DNA of 26,792 nt from Bacteriovoracaceae bacterium (GCA_018060635.1 JAGOVR010000007.1:1-26792); one strand, 5' to 3'; positions 6,927 through 15,353 are shown, counted from the first letter of the stretch. Numbers and translations: made by a program. Notes: generated from the letters alone by a model not told the origin.

Positions 6927-8066
6927 ATGATTTACGCTGATTACAATGGCTCTGCCCCTCCTTGTACGGAGGTATTGGATTTTTTAAAAACTAGGCTTTG
7001 CGAAGGTCCTTTTGCCAATCCCAATGCCTCTCACGCTTTGGGAACTAAGATCATGGGTTCCATGGAAAAAGTAAGACTTACTTGTGCGCAAGTATTAGGT
7101 GCAAAACCCAATCAAATTCTTTTTTTATCAGGAGCTACTGAAGGAATTTCCACGGCTTTTCATAGTGCTCTTAAATGCATGCAGAAAAAAAATCCTGCTA
7201 GAAAATTAATTGTCATCTCTGCTATCGAACATTCAGCTGTTTTACAAACGGCTAAAGACTATGAGTCTCAAGGATATGAGCTTTTTATTTTTCCTGTAGG
7301 AGAAACAGGTGTTTTAAATATAAATGACTTTGAGAACTTCATGCAAAAAAAAGGAAATGAAGTGGCCCTCGTTTCCATCATGGCCGCTAATAACGAAACG
7401 GGCATTATTCAGCCTTATGAAGAAATAGCAAAAGTTTGTCAGAAATATGAAGCTTACTATTTTTCGGATACCACGCAGTTTATTGGTAAAGCCTCTTTTG
7501 ATTTTGGGAAGTGTGGAGCTGATTTTGCTGTGATGTCAGGACATAAAATTGGAGCACTCACTGGTATCGGAGTGTTGCTCATCAAAGAAGCTAAAGGTTT
7601 TATCCCTCTCATTTTCGGTGGGGGACAAGAAGGAAATAAACGCGGTGGCACGCAAAATTATTTGGGCATTGAAACTTTAGGCGTAGCACTGGAAGCTTTT
7701 GAAAAAAAAATTCCTCTTCTTCCTGAACTGGAACAAGCACGGAAAAATTTTGAAATGAACCTAAAAAAATCTTTTCCAAGTGTTGTTATCATTGGAGAAA
7801 ATTCTCCTCGCCTTCCTTCTACGACACTCATAGCGCACCCACCGCTTTTAGGTTCTACAGTTCAAAAAGAATTAGAAAAAAATAATATTTTTGTGACCAC
7901 TTCTTCTGCTTGTTCTGACGGTGACACAGCTATTTCTAAAGTTTTAAAAAATATGGGAATTAGTGAAAGTGCGGGACGAGGAGTAGTTCGCATAAGCCTA
8001 GGATTTAATAATTTTTCCGAGAACTATAAAAAAATTCAAGAAGTGCTTACGCAGATTTATTCCTAA
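6927..8066 (+). CDS. Cysteine desulfurase (NifS/IscS-type, PLP-dependent)
   Basis: This 379-aa fold-type I aminotransferase-like enzyme removes sulfur from cysteine as a protein persulfide, for Fe-S clusters, tRNA thiolation or other uses. Visible residues: the conserved E-H-S-A with His102, N-N-E-T-G at 155-159, Asp181 under the cofactor ring, Ser204-Gly-His206-Lys207 with the PLP-binding lysine, the G-G-G-Q-E...R-G-G-T phosphate/substrate block, and the loop S-S-A-C-S-D-G-D with catalytic Cys329. Family length is about 380-400 aa, so it is complete. No iscU, iscR or thiI lies beside it, so the sulfur acceptor is unknown. The start ATG has no good ribosome site, which suggests weak or leaderless translation. 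It diverges from the yetF-like gene. Confidence 0.9.
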   Translation: MIYADYNGSAPPCTEVLDFLKTRLCEGPFANPNASHALGTKIMGSMEKVRLTCAQVLGAKPNQILFLSGATEGISTAFHSALKCMQKKNPARKLIVISAIEHSAVLQTAKDYESQGYELFIFPVGETGVLNINDFENFMQKKGNEVALVSIMAANNETGIIQPYEEIAKVCQKYEAYYFSDTTQFIGKASFDFGKCGADFAVMSGHKIGALTGIGVLLIKEAKGFIPLIFGGGQEGNKRGGTQNYLGIETLGVALEAFEKKIPLLPELEQARKNFEMNLKKSFPSVVIIGENSPRLPSTTLIAHPPLLGSTVQKELEKNNIFVTTSSACSDGDTAISKVLKNMGISESAGRGVVRISLGFNNFSENYKKIQEVLTQIYS

Positions 8067-8239
8067 ACTCAAAAAATAAGGTATTTTTTGGAAGTTAACT
8101 CCTCGTAACTATCTGTAATATCGTTAAAAATCTCTTAAATGAACAAACAGGTAATTTTTATACGTTTAAAAAAAAATTCTCACTCAAAAATGACTATATG
8201 ATATAAAAAAATCCGCAAATAATGTTACGAGGTGTAAAA

Positions 8240-8683
8240 ATGAAATCTTTAATAAATAAGCTATTCGCAATTATTATTTTTTCTTGCGCTCTCTCTTCCT
8301 ATGCTCAACAACAAATAACTTTACTTAAAGATGTTTCTAAAGGATCTGTATTATATCTAAAAGCTCTTAGTCTTAAGGGATTAATTCCAGAAATGACTAA
8401 TGATCACAATCCAAGGTTTATTTTTGAACTAGAAAATGTAAAAAATAAATTTTGCCAAGTAGTGTTCACCATCAAGGAACCATGTGAAATAAAAAATCTA
8501 CAAGCTTCTTTATGGAATGTTATTCATCTAGATCCAGCTCAAAATCCTCCAGCCAAAGTCCATGTAACTCGTATGATTCTTAATGAAAATCCTCATAATC
8601 TTGAGACTATTGATTGTTTTGGTGTTGAAACTATTGAAGACTTACAAGCTATTTTAGGTACACTTACTATTTCAAAACCTTAA
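8240..8683 (+). CDS. Small secreted protein, unknown function
   Basis: This 147-aa protein starts with a clean signal peptide (M-K-S-L-I-N-K, a hydrophobic core, then S-Y-A before Q-Q-Q) and should be exported to the periplasm or beyond. The ATG at 8240 is preferred over one six codons earlier, because GAGGTG lies 5 nt before it. The mature chain of about 122 residues has three cysteines, with no recognised motif. A run F-C-Q-V-V-F-T-I-K-E-P-C looks beta-stranded, with a possible disulfide. The 173-bp gap before it is AT-rich with no confident promoter. The neighbouring exported proteins face it from the other strand. Confidence 0.6.
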   Translation: MKSLINKLFAIIIFSCALSSYAQQQITLLKDVSKGSVLYLKALSLKGLIPEMTNDHNPRFIFELENVKNKFCQVVFTIKEPCEIKNLQASLWNVIHLDPAQNPPAKVHVTRMILNENPHNLETIDCFGVETIEDLQAILGTLTISKP

Positions 8684-8688
8684 ACATC

Positions 8689-9603
8689 TTATTTGCACAC
8701 CAAAACACCATTTTCACAAATAGAAGTTAAGCCTTCATTACAAATTCCAGCCAGGCTTCCTGCCTCACAAACATCTTGTTTATTTTTTTTAACTAAGGTG
8801 AGTCCGCGTGGGCAAGCAGGTTCATTTTTTTCTCCACAGTGAGAGATTCCACAATATTTAGGGCCTCCACGCTCACAGAGAGTTGCCGCTCCTTCATAAA
8901 AACCTTCAGCACATAAGTTACACTGATAAGGCATAGTGGATTCACACTTATCATCTACTTGATGACATAAAGTTTTTTCTTTAATTATTCTTTGATCTTT
9001 TTTTATTTTCGCTTCAATTTTTTTATTTTTATATTTTAGAGAAAAAATAGTAAGCCCTCTTTGTAACTTATCTTCTGCTTTAGATTTAAAAATTTCTCCT
9101 TCTTGAGCACTCTTTAAAACCTGACCGTTCTCTCTTGTTTGCCAACCTTTGATAAGATTAAAAAACTCATATTCTTGGATAATTTTTTTTTCTTTTTTAA
9201 TGATTGTTATTTTAAGTACGTATGAGTCATTAGGAAAATCTATTTCTATATTATCTAGCGCAGTTATTTTTGCATCATAACGTTCACGTTTAAGGGTATC
9301 GCATGATTTTTCACCTACATCTCGAATGACTGCCAGTGTCCCTTGATTTTGTAAAGATGGGTTCACATAATAAACACAATCATGCAAAGAATAGACATCA
9401 TCTGTCCCAAGGTAGCTTATTTTAAATAAGGCCTGCGGAATTCCTGCAAGGCCCATGGGAGATTTTCCTTCTATAAAAGCTGGATGCATTTCACTTATTT
9501 TAAAAGCTGAACTCCAGCGTTTTAAATTTTCAGCATAAAAATTTTCCGCTTTATATTTAAAACCACAACCTAAAAAAAGAAAAAGTAAGCAATACCTCTT
9601 CAT
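8689..9603 (-). CDS. Lipoprotein with a cysteine-rich C-terminal domain
   Basis: This 304-aa predicted lipoprotein has the N terminus M-K-R-Y-C-L-L-F-L-F-L-G-C-G, a lipobox with Cys13 as acceptor. The middle (about 40-210) has no recognised domain. The last 90 residues hold 12 cysteines in repeated C-x(2-8)-C spacings with many glycines, which suggests a small disulfide-bonded EGF- or furin-like module; this is a pattern call only. The start overlaps the stop of the upstream gene as ATGA (9600-9603), so the two are translationally coupled and probably act together at the envelope. Specific function unknown. Confidence 0.65.
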   Translation of the reverse strand: MKRYCLLFLFLGCGFKYKAENFYAENLKRWSSAFKISEMHPAFIEGKSPMGLAGIPQALFKISYLGTDDVYSLHDCVYYVNPSLQNQGTLAVIRDVGEKSCDTLKRERYDAKITALDNIEIDFPNDSYVLKITIIKKEKKIIQEYEFFNLIKGWQTRENGQVLKSAQEGEIFKSKAEDKLQRGLTIFSLKYKNKKIEAKIKKDQRIIKEKTLCHQVDDKCESTMPYQCNLCAEGFYEGAATLCERGGPKYCGISHCGEKNEPACPRGLTLVKKNKQDVCEAGSLAGICNEGLTSICENGVLVCK

Positions 9604-10850
9604 AGATCTTCTCCTGCTAACATCTCGTAACAGCGAAAACCTATGGCCAAAGATTCTATACTTTGTGGTAATTCCACACTTATACTTTTTCTATCTGTAT
9701 CTTTTTTGTTCCATGTCCCAACGTTCCCTACAGAGTGCATTCCACTTTCCCAAGGGAAATAGAGACTCGAAAGTTTTAAGTTTTCATCTGGATTAAATGG
9801 ATTTGCAAAAGCTTCTAAGCTCCCTCCTAAGATTTCATTCATCCCTATCCAACTAGTAGAAGCATTGGAATAATGAGACGGTGGATATTTAAGACAATCG
9901 CTACTATAGACTAAAGAGCAATTTTCGCTATTTATAAAATTCTCAGAAGGTTGTCCTTTCTTAATTTTTTCTATAAAAGATTTATAATTTATGGCAGTCC
10001 AAGGGTAAACACTTGGATAAATCTTCCCTAAGTTTTCTTTTTCGCGGTACAGACTTGCCGCTTTAAAAATATGTGAAGGAAGAATTTGTTTCCCACGAAA
10101 GGCACAATACTTTTGCATCTGATCAAAGTTTAAACCCGTAGCGGGAGCAGACCAATCCGTTCTGTTTTTAGGAGGAGTTATGTACAAAGATGTTTTACTA
10201 TAATCTATCCATTCAATGATATCTCGCCACGTCACTAAAAATTTATCTACATAAATATCTTGATGAAAAGTATCAAAATCAGTGTAAAAAGCTTGAGGAA
10301 GATACGTCGTTGCACAGGTATTTTCTAACAAAATATTCAGGCTCCAATTTGTTTTTTCTTGAATAGATATATTCAACTGAACAGCGTAACTCGGAATAAA
10401 CGCCCCTTCTTTTTGATTACGAGTTACGATTTCATAATAACGATCTTTTTTTAGATAACGAGCAGGAGATTTAAAAATAGGATTGACTAGAACATGATAG
10501 TCTTTTCCATCACTGGCTTTGACGGTGAAGGATCTATCATGTCCCGTGCCACCCTGAAGGAAACATTGTAAAAAATTAGCATTACATCTTAAATATTCTG
10601 AACCTACGTTTTCTAAATTTCCTATTTCAAAAGGGCAATTATATTTTTGTTTGAGAAAATTTTGCTCAAAATCTCCTTTTTCAAATCTTTCCTGAATTTT
10701 TTTTGCTCCTGCTATTAAAACATCTAATGCCGTTTTTTCAGAGGAACTTGCAGAAAATTTAAGTGTTTTCGCAACAGGAATCTTAAGCCCTAGAAAAAAA
10801 ACTCCTAGACCTAAAAGAAAAATCAAAGAAATAATAAAAAACTGTCGCAT
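9600..10850 (-). CDS. Membrane-anchored FGE/SUMF1-like (sulfatase-modifying-factor fold) protein
   Basis: This 416-aa protein has an N-terminal membrane anchor or uncleaved signal (about residues 5-25). The C-terminal half resembles the formylglycine-generating-enzyme/SUMF1 fold. It carries F-L-V-T-W-R-D-I near the domain start, A-T-G-L-N-F-D-Q-M-Q-K-Y-C-A-F-R-G-K (family: V-x-W-x-x-A-x-x-Y-C-x-W-x-G-K-R-L-P), Y-P-W-T, G-M-N-E-I-L-G-G-S-L-E-A-F (family: M-x-G-N-V-W-E-W) and the terminal G-F-R-C. Many bacterial proteins with this fold are not formylglycine enzymes but binding or assembly proteins; the divergent core favours that here. No sulfatase is in the window. It is the first gene of a two-gene operon with the Cys-rich lipoprotein. 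Confidence 0.65.
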   Translation of the reverse strand: MRQFFIISLIFLLGLGVFFLGLKIPVAKTLKFSASSSEKTALDVLIAGAKKIQERFEKGDFEQNFLKQKYNCPFEIGNLENVGSEYLRCNANFLQCFLQGGTGHDRSFTVKASDGKDYHVLVNPIFKSPARYLKKDRYYEIVTRNQKEGAFIPSYAVQLNISIQEKTNWSLNILLENTCATTYLPQAFYTDFDTFHQDIYVDKFLVTWRDIIEWIDYSKTSLYITPPKNRTDWSAPATGLNFDQMQKYCAFRGKQILPSHIFKAASLYREKENLGKIYPSVYPWTAINYKSFIEKIKKGQPSENFINSENCSLVYSSDCLKYPPSHYSNASTSWIGMNEILGGSLEAFANPFNPDENLKLSSLYFPWESGMHSVGNVGTWNKKDTDRKSISVELPQSIESLAIGFRCYEMLAGEDL

Positions 10851-10922
10851 ACGGCTACTTGAATCCTTAAAATCGGTCTATAATAGGCTTAACTCCTTTA
10901 AGTTTTCAAGCAAGGATTTAAT

Positions 10923-13130
10923 ATGAAATGGCAAGAGCAACTAAAAAATGGGCAAAATGAACTTAGTAGTATTTTAAGTTTTGATGAATACATGACAATT
11001 CTTAAAGAACATCCTGAAAGAGAACTTAGAAATAATGCTCTGTACGTCAAAGATATGTTTAATTATTTTGGTCAAAACGAGAAAGGAGGATTTAAACTTT
11101 TTAATCGTACAAAACCTCATTCTCCACAGCTTCAAGGGCAATGGGAAGTACAGAAAGCTATCTATGAACAAATTACTCATTTTACTGAAGAAGGATTTAA
11201 TAACAAATTTTTACTCCTCATAGGCCCTAATGGCTCTGCCAAAACGACTCTTATTCGTAAAATTATGGAAGGATTGGAAGATTATTCAAAATTAGAAGAA
11301 GGGGCTTTGCATACTTTCAGTTGGATTTTTCCCATTGATACCTTTGTTAAAGGTGGACTGGGATTAAGTCAAAATATAACGACAGATAAAACACTCATGT
11401 CTTATGCTAACTTGGATGATAAATATATTAGTGCTATTTTAAGTGCTGATTTAAAAGAATCACCGCTCTTACTTATTCCCTTAATGGAGCGGCAAAGTCT
11501 TATTCATGAATTTTTAGAAAAAAAACCAAAACTTTTAGAAATGGTCAAAAAAACCTCTCTCTATCATGGTGATTTAAGTAAAAGAAACCGTATGATTTTT
11601 GATGCTCTTCTCAAAAACTATAAAGGTGACTACCTGGAAGTTTTTAAACATATTAGAGTAGAACGTCTCTCTTTTAGTAAAAATAATTCTCTAGGTCTTA
11701 TTACTATCGAGCCACAACTCCACGTAGATGCTCATCTGCAACAAATTACGATGGACCGTCGTATGGCCAATCTTCCACCTAGTTTACAGTCTTTAAATCT
11801 TTTTAACCTGTCAGGTGAAGCGGTCATGGCCAATCGAGGAGTATTAGAATTTTCTGATCTCTTAAAACGCCCTCTAGATACTTTTAAATATCTACTGATG
11901 ACCATGGAAACACGTACTATTAATTTGCAAGGAATTTTAACCGAGTTAGATATTTTATTTGTGGGAAGTTCCAATGAAACACACTATGCGGCTTTTAAAC
12001 AACACCCTGATTTTAATTCCTTCAAAGGGCGTTTTCATTTTGTCAAAGTCCCTTACCTACTCTCAGCTACGCTCGAAGAAAAAATTTATGAAGAGCAAAA
12101 AAATAATTTAAAACAAACTACTATTTTTGAGCCTCATGCTTTAGAAATTTTATGTTTGTGGTCAGTGATGACTCGATTACGTCCTTGTGCTCGCAAGAAC
12201 TTTGAGAGTTCACAAATAGGAGAAATCGCAGAGACCTTAAACCCTCTAGAGAAAGCTCTCCTCTATGCTGAAGAAATTATTCCTGCTCGTTTTAATTCCG
12301 AACAGAAAAAAATATTAAAAACGCATATCCCTCTTATCTTAAATGAATATTTAAATGATACTTTCTACGAAGGGAAATTTGGCATCTCTCCACGTGAAGT
12401 AAAACAAATAATCTACGAAATATCCCTACGCTATCCTTCTCTTTCTTTCATTGAAGTTTTGGAATATTTGGAAACATTTAATGACAGAAAAAATGAATTT
12501 GATTTTTTAAATATTGCCGAACAAGGTGATTACCATAGCTCTCTTAAGTTTATCGCCTTACTTAAAAAACACGCCCTTTCTCAGCTGGATAGTGAAGTGC
12601 GAACGTGTTTAGGATTAGTTGACGATAGATCTTATGAAGAATATTTAGGTCGCTACATTGTTCAAATTAGTCACTTAATGAGAGGTGAAAAAGTTAAAAG
12701 TGCAATTACAGGAAAATCAGAAACAGCTGACACTTATTTTATTAAAGAGTTTGAAAATAATATAGGGCTGACGGAAGAACCTAAAGTTTTTCACTCTCAC
12801 CTTATCGCAACACTAGGAGCTTACTCTCTCGATCACCCAAAAAAAACAATCTCTTATACTGACGTTTTTCCTGAAATTGTAAAAAAATTACAGGAATCTT
12901 TTCATAATGAACAAAAGAAAATCATTGGAGAAGTTGCAGATAACTTAGTTTTCTTCTTAAGTGACTTTGAAAAATTACCTCCTGAAAAAAGAGTTTTTGG
13001 GAACGAAATTTTGAACCAAGAACGCTATGAAAAAGTAAATACTATTTTAAGAAACTTAATTTCCGAATATCATTATTCAGAAGTAGGAGCTTTGAATCTT
13101 TTAAAATATCTTATTAAAGAATGTTACTAA
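10923..13130 (+). CDS. prkA: PrkA/YeaG-type AAA+ serine protein kinase homologue
   Basis: This 735-aa protein has the PrkA AAA+ domain in the N-terminal half, with Walker A G-P-N-G-S-A-K-T at 101-108 and a long insertion typical of the family. The C-terminal half is the helical PrkA region. PrkA/YeaG proteins respond to nutrient or nitrogen stress, and kinase and ATP-dependent protease activities have both been attributed to the family. Usual length is about 630-645 aa, so this one carries roughly 90-100 extra residues. The usual neighbours yeaH and spoVR/ycgB are absent. The start is supported by AAGGA 7-8 nt upstream; TATAAT at 10879-10884 may be its -10 box. Only 3 nt separate it from the RluA-type gene, so they share a message. 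Confidence 0.88.
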   Translation: MKWQEQLKNGQNELSSILSFDEYMTILKEHPERELRNNALYVKDMFNYFGQNEKGGFKLFNRTKPHSPQLQGQWEVQKAIYEQITHFTEEGFNNKFLLLIGPNGSAKTTLIRKIMEGLEDYSKLEEGALHTFSWIFPIDTFVKGGLGLSQNITTDKTLMSYANLDDKYISAILSADLKESPLLLIPLMERQSLIHEFLEKKPKLLEMVKKTSLYHGDLSKRNRMIFDALLKNYKGDYLEVFKHIRVERLSFSKNNSLGLITIEPQLHVDAHLQQITMDRRMANLPPSLQSLNLFNLSGEAVMANRGVLEFSDLLKRPLDTFKYLLMTMETRTINLQGILTELDILFVGSSNETHYAAFKQHPDFNSFKGRFHFVKVPYLLSATLEEKIYEEQKNNLKQTTIFEPHALEILCLWSVMTRLRPCARKNFESSQIGEIAETLNPLEKALLYAEEIIPARFNSEQKKILKTHIPLILNEYLNDTFYEGKFGISPREVKQIIYEISLRYPSLSFIEVLEYLETFNDRKNEFDFLNIAEQGDYHSSLKFIALLKKHALSQLDSEVRTCLGLVDDRSYEEYLGRYIVQISHLMRGEKVKSAITGKSETADTYFIKEFENNIGLTEEPKVFHSHLIATLGAYSLDHPKKTISYTDVFPEIVKKLQESFHNEQKKIIGEVADNLVFFLSDFEKLPPEKRVFGNEILNQERYEKVNTILRNLISEYHYSEVGALNLLKYLIKECY

Positions 13131-13133
13131 CCT

Positions 13134-14219
13134 ATGAGTCAGATCAAACGTTCTTTTAACGATGATACTTATACTATCGTTTATCCTGTTACTGAAAAAG
13201 AACATGGTATTCGTTTAGATCAATTCTTAAAAGATCATTTCTCTAGTTTTTCACGAGAATTTATAAAAAAGAAAATTGAAAAAAAAGAAGTTATAGTCAC
13301 AGGGCTTAAAAGATCTCCTCCTCACAAACCTAGTATTAAATTAAGCAAAGGAGAAGAAGTAACTCTCACCTTCACCAAGCAAAAGGAAGAAGAAGAATTT
13401 TGGAATGGAAAAAAAGTTCCTCTAGAGTATGATCCTCCTGTCATCTTTGAAGATGATTTTATCATTGTTATTTCTAAACCTCCTTTCATGACTGTTCACC
13501 CTTCAGGTCGTCATCTTTTTCACTGTGCTACTACTTATTTTCAGAAAATTCATAAAAAACTCATTCATTCTATTCACCGCATTGATCGTGAAACCTCTGG
13601 TATCCTTCTGCTGGGAAAAGACACCAAAATGACTATGGAAATTTCTCAGATGTTTGAAAGTGGGAAAATTAAAAAGTGTTATTTTCTCATTGGAAAAAAA
13701 AACAAGCATTTTAAAACTTCTTTTCCTTTTACAGCTTCAGAATCCCTCAAGCCCTTAGATATTTTGCCTACCATTAAAAGCTCGACTATTTTTATGCAGG
13801 CTTGTCCACAAGGCGATTCTGAAGCTAAGCCCTCTGAAACTCTTTTTGAACTTTTAGCTGAAAATGATACTTATCTTTTAGCTTTAGCTTTTCCTAAAAC
13901 GGGTAGGCAACATCAAATTAGGGTTCATGCCGCTCATCACGGGTTTCCCCTTTTAGGAGATAAACTCTACAGTGGAGATGCTCAGATTTTTTCTCGGCAT
14001 AAGGATGGTCTTGCCACAGATAGCGATTGTGAAGAGTTAGAAATTCCACGCCACGCTTTGCACGCTATCGCCATTCATTTTTCTTATCAAGGAAAAATGA
14101 AAACTTTTATGGCCCCCCTACCTTTAGATTTAAAAATATGGTTACAAGAAAAAAAAATGATGGATGAAAATTTTCTGCAACAAAAAATAGAAGACTCTCT
14201 TAAAAATTATTTTTTATAA
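13134..14219 (+). CDS. RluA-family pseudouridine synthase with S4 domain
   Basis: This 361-aa enzyme converts uridine to pseudouridine in RNA. An N-terminal S4 RNA-binding domain (I-R-L-D-Q-F-L, about residues 26-75) precedes the catalytic domain. The active-site motif H-R-I-D-R-E-T-S-G places the catalytic aspartate at residue 151, and the family's G-R-x-H-Q-I-R-V-H and L-L-G-D-x-x-Y motifs follow. S4-containing members include RluC and RluD, which act on 23S rRNA, but target sites cannot be read from sequence. It follows prkA by 3 nt, so translation is probably coupled. Its 3' end overlaps the convergent HAD gene by 13 bp. It is slightly longer than typical members, with extra residues around 220-250. 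Confidence 0.9.
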   Translation: MSQIKRSFNDDTYTIVYPVTEKEHGIRLDQFLKDHFSSFSREFIKKKIEKKEVIVTGLKRSPPHKPSIKLSKGEEVTLTFTKQKEEEEFWNGKKVPLEYDPPVIFEDDFIIVISKPPFMTVHPSGRHLFHCATTYFQKIHKKLIHSIHRIDRETSGILLLGKDTKMTMEISQMFESGKIKKCYFLIGKKNKHFKTSFPFTASESLKPLDILPTIKSSTIFMQACPQGDSEAKPSETLFELLAENDTYLLALAFPKTGRQHQIRVHAAHHGFPLLGDKLYSGDAQIFSRHKDGLATDSDCEELEIPRHALHAIAIHFSYQGKMKTFMAPLPLDLKIWLQEKKMMDENFLQQKIEDSLKNYFL

Positions 14220-14947
14220 AAATGATTTTGCAAATAACTTAAAACCCCTCTAGGTCCTCTGCCCTCTTCTCCTTGTAACTTAACTGTCGGTTTAAATTTT
14301 AACTGATCCCAATATTTATCAATATTACTGACAGCGACTGTGTGCGGGTACACTTCAAAAACAGGTTCGTCATTTAAAGCGTCTCCAAAAAAAACACAAT
14401 TTTCTTTTTTCACTTGAGGGCGATAATGTTTAAAAAAATAATCCATCCCTAATGACTTAGAAATATTTCCAAACCAAAAATTAATATGAATATTAGATGC
14501 GGCATAGGAGACTCCCTCCTCTTTAAAAAATTTATAAATTTCTTTTTCGAGATGAGGACATTGTTCTCTTAAAATCAAGAGATCCACTGCACGGTCAGCG
14601 CACCTACCAAATGAATCAAAAGAGAGAGGGCAGTCAGGAAAAGTGTCTTTTAGTTTTTCGGTGATAGCACGCAAGCGTACTAAATCTTCTAAATGCACTA
14701 AATATTCTTCTTTAATATCGTGAGTCTCGTCAGGAGTAAGAATAACTCCCCCGCTTTCCATAATAGCGGCAGAAACAGGTAAGTGGCTCATCATAAAATG
14801 GCCCCATGATACTGACCTGCCCGAGACGATCACTAATTCATCTTGATTTTTTTTAATGAGATTCGCAATTTCAAAAAAGAGCGGTTGCATCTTTTCATCT
14901 AAAGTAAGTGTCCCATCCCAATCAGAAAAAATAATATTGTTTGCCAT
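14207..14947 (-). CDS. HAD-superfamily phosphatase (Cof/SPP-like)
   Basis: This 246-aa cytoplasmic hydrolase has HAD motif I D-W-D-G-T-L-T near the N terminus (nucleophile and acid/base aspartates), motif II V-S-G-R-S, and the C-terminal motif IV F-F-G-D-A-L-N-D-E (metal-binding aspartates). This is the layout of type IIB (Cof, sucrose-phosphatase or mannosyl-3-phosphoglycerate phosphatase) enzymes. The substrate is unknown, likely a sugar phosphate. ATG at 14947 is preferred over an upstream in-frame TTG at 14956, because GAGG precedes it closely and the TTG has no ribosome site. The 3' end overlaps the pseudouridine synthase gene tail to tail. Confidence 0.85.
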   Translation of the reverse strand: MANNIIFSDWDGTLTLDEKMQPLFFEIANLIKKNQDELVIVSGRSVSWGHFMMSHLPVSAAIMESGGVILTPDETHDIKEEYLVHLEDLVRLRAITEKLKDTFPDCPLSFDSFGRCADRAVDLLILREQCPHLEKEIYKFFKEEGVSYAASNIHINFWFGNISKSLGMDYFFKHYRPQVKKENCVFFGDALNDEPVFEVYPHTVAVSNIDKYWDQLKFKPTVKLQGEEGRGPRGVLSYLQNHFYKK

Positions 14948-15024
14948 AAGCCTCAAAGTCTATGGGAGCGTATCTTTATCGTCAAAAAAACTTCATTTAT
15001 TCGTAGCGTTAGGCTAGTTCAAAA

Positions 15025-15053
15025 TTGACTATCATAAGGGAAACTTTTAGACT
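15025..15053 (+). promoter_or_regulatory. Sigma70 promoter of tRNA-His
   Basis: TTGACT (15025-15030), a 17-bp spacer and TAGACT (15048-15053). Transcription would start near 15060, about 8 nt before the G-1 residue of the tRNA. No clear terminator separates it from hepT-mntA, so read-through into that pair is possible. Confidence 0.75.
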
Positions 15054-15067
15054 CTGTCATTCCTTGT

Positions 15068-15144
15068 GGTGGCTGTAGTTCAGCTGGTAGAGCGCCAGAT
15101 TGTGATTCTGGTTGTCGCGGGTTCAAGTCCCGTCAGCCACCCCA
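15068..15144 (+). tRNA. tRNA-His (anticodon GTG)
   Basis: The cloverleaf is complete. The acceptor GTGGCTG (15069-15075) pairs with CAGCCAC (15134-15140). The extra G-1 at 15068 faces C73 at 15141, the histidine identity pair. The anticodon loop TTGTGAT has GTG at 15102-15104, the T-loop is TTCAAGT, and CCA is encoded at 15142-15144. The 25 bp from the T-loop through CCA and the following T-run occur again at 15315-15339 and 17937-17961. Confidence 0.97.
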
Positions 15145-15161
15145 TTTTTATTTTGATGGGG
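15140..15161 (+). promoter_or_regulatory. Hairpin pairing the tRNA-His 3' end with downstream bases
   Basis: CCCCAT (15140-15145), which includes the encoded CCA, is a perfect inverted repeat of ATGGGG (15156-15161) with a 10-nt T-rich loop. In the precursor RNA it could affect 3' processing or act as a weak terminator. The tRNA-tail copy at 17970 lacks the GGGG partner. Confidence 0.4.
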
Positions 15162-15162
15162 A

Positions 15163-15339
15163 TTTATCTCCAGCAAAATAAAAATAATGATGACAGGGAC
15201 TTGAAACGAATAAATCGGGCAGGCCAAAGCCCGCTGAGCGAACTGGATGTTCGCGAAAGATTTATGAGGTGAGGTCACGCAGTGAATGAGCGGGAGGCGA
15301 ATGAACGAAGGGACCAAGTCCCGTCAGCCACCCCATTTT
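15163..15339 (+). repeat. Structured tRNA-tail repeat, copy 1
   Basis: This 177-bp unit is repeated at 17785-17961 with about 6 mismatches and no indels. Its last 25 bp duplicate the 3' end of tRNA-His, 191 bp after the original. Inside, TGACAGGGACTTG (15190-15202) pairs with the tRNA-tail CAAGTCCCGTCA, giving a long terminal stem. ATAAATC/GATTTAT encloses two further hairpins, one of them GCGAAC-TGGAT-GTTCGC. The layout recalls the E. coli tyrT (rtT) repeats, in which 178-bp units end in a piece of the tRNA 3' end. Its end supplies the upstream region of hepT. Confidence 0.88.
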
Positions 15340-15353
15340 CTATAAGGATTTCT

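Noticed and set aside
9600..10850. True formylglycine-generating enzyme
   Set aside because: The core motifs are divergent (no N-V-W-E-W), and no sulfatase is nearby; only the fold is supported.
15123..15317. A roughly 60-aa open frame on the minus strand present in both tRNA-tail repeats
   Set aside because: The differences between copies change amino acids rather than being silent, no ribosome site is present, and the frame runs through the tRNA tail. The repeat's base-pairing explains its conservation better.
15315..15339. A second tRNA-His gene at the repeat ends
   Set aside because: Only the part from the T-loop to CCA is present. The 5' acceptor strand, D-arm and anticodon arm are missing in both copies.
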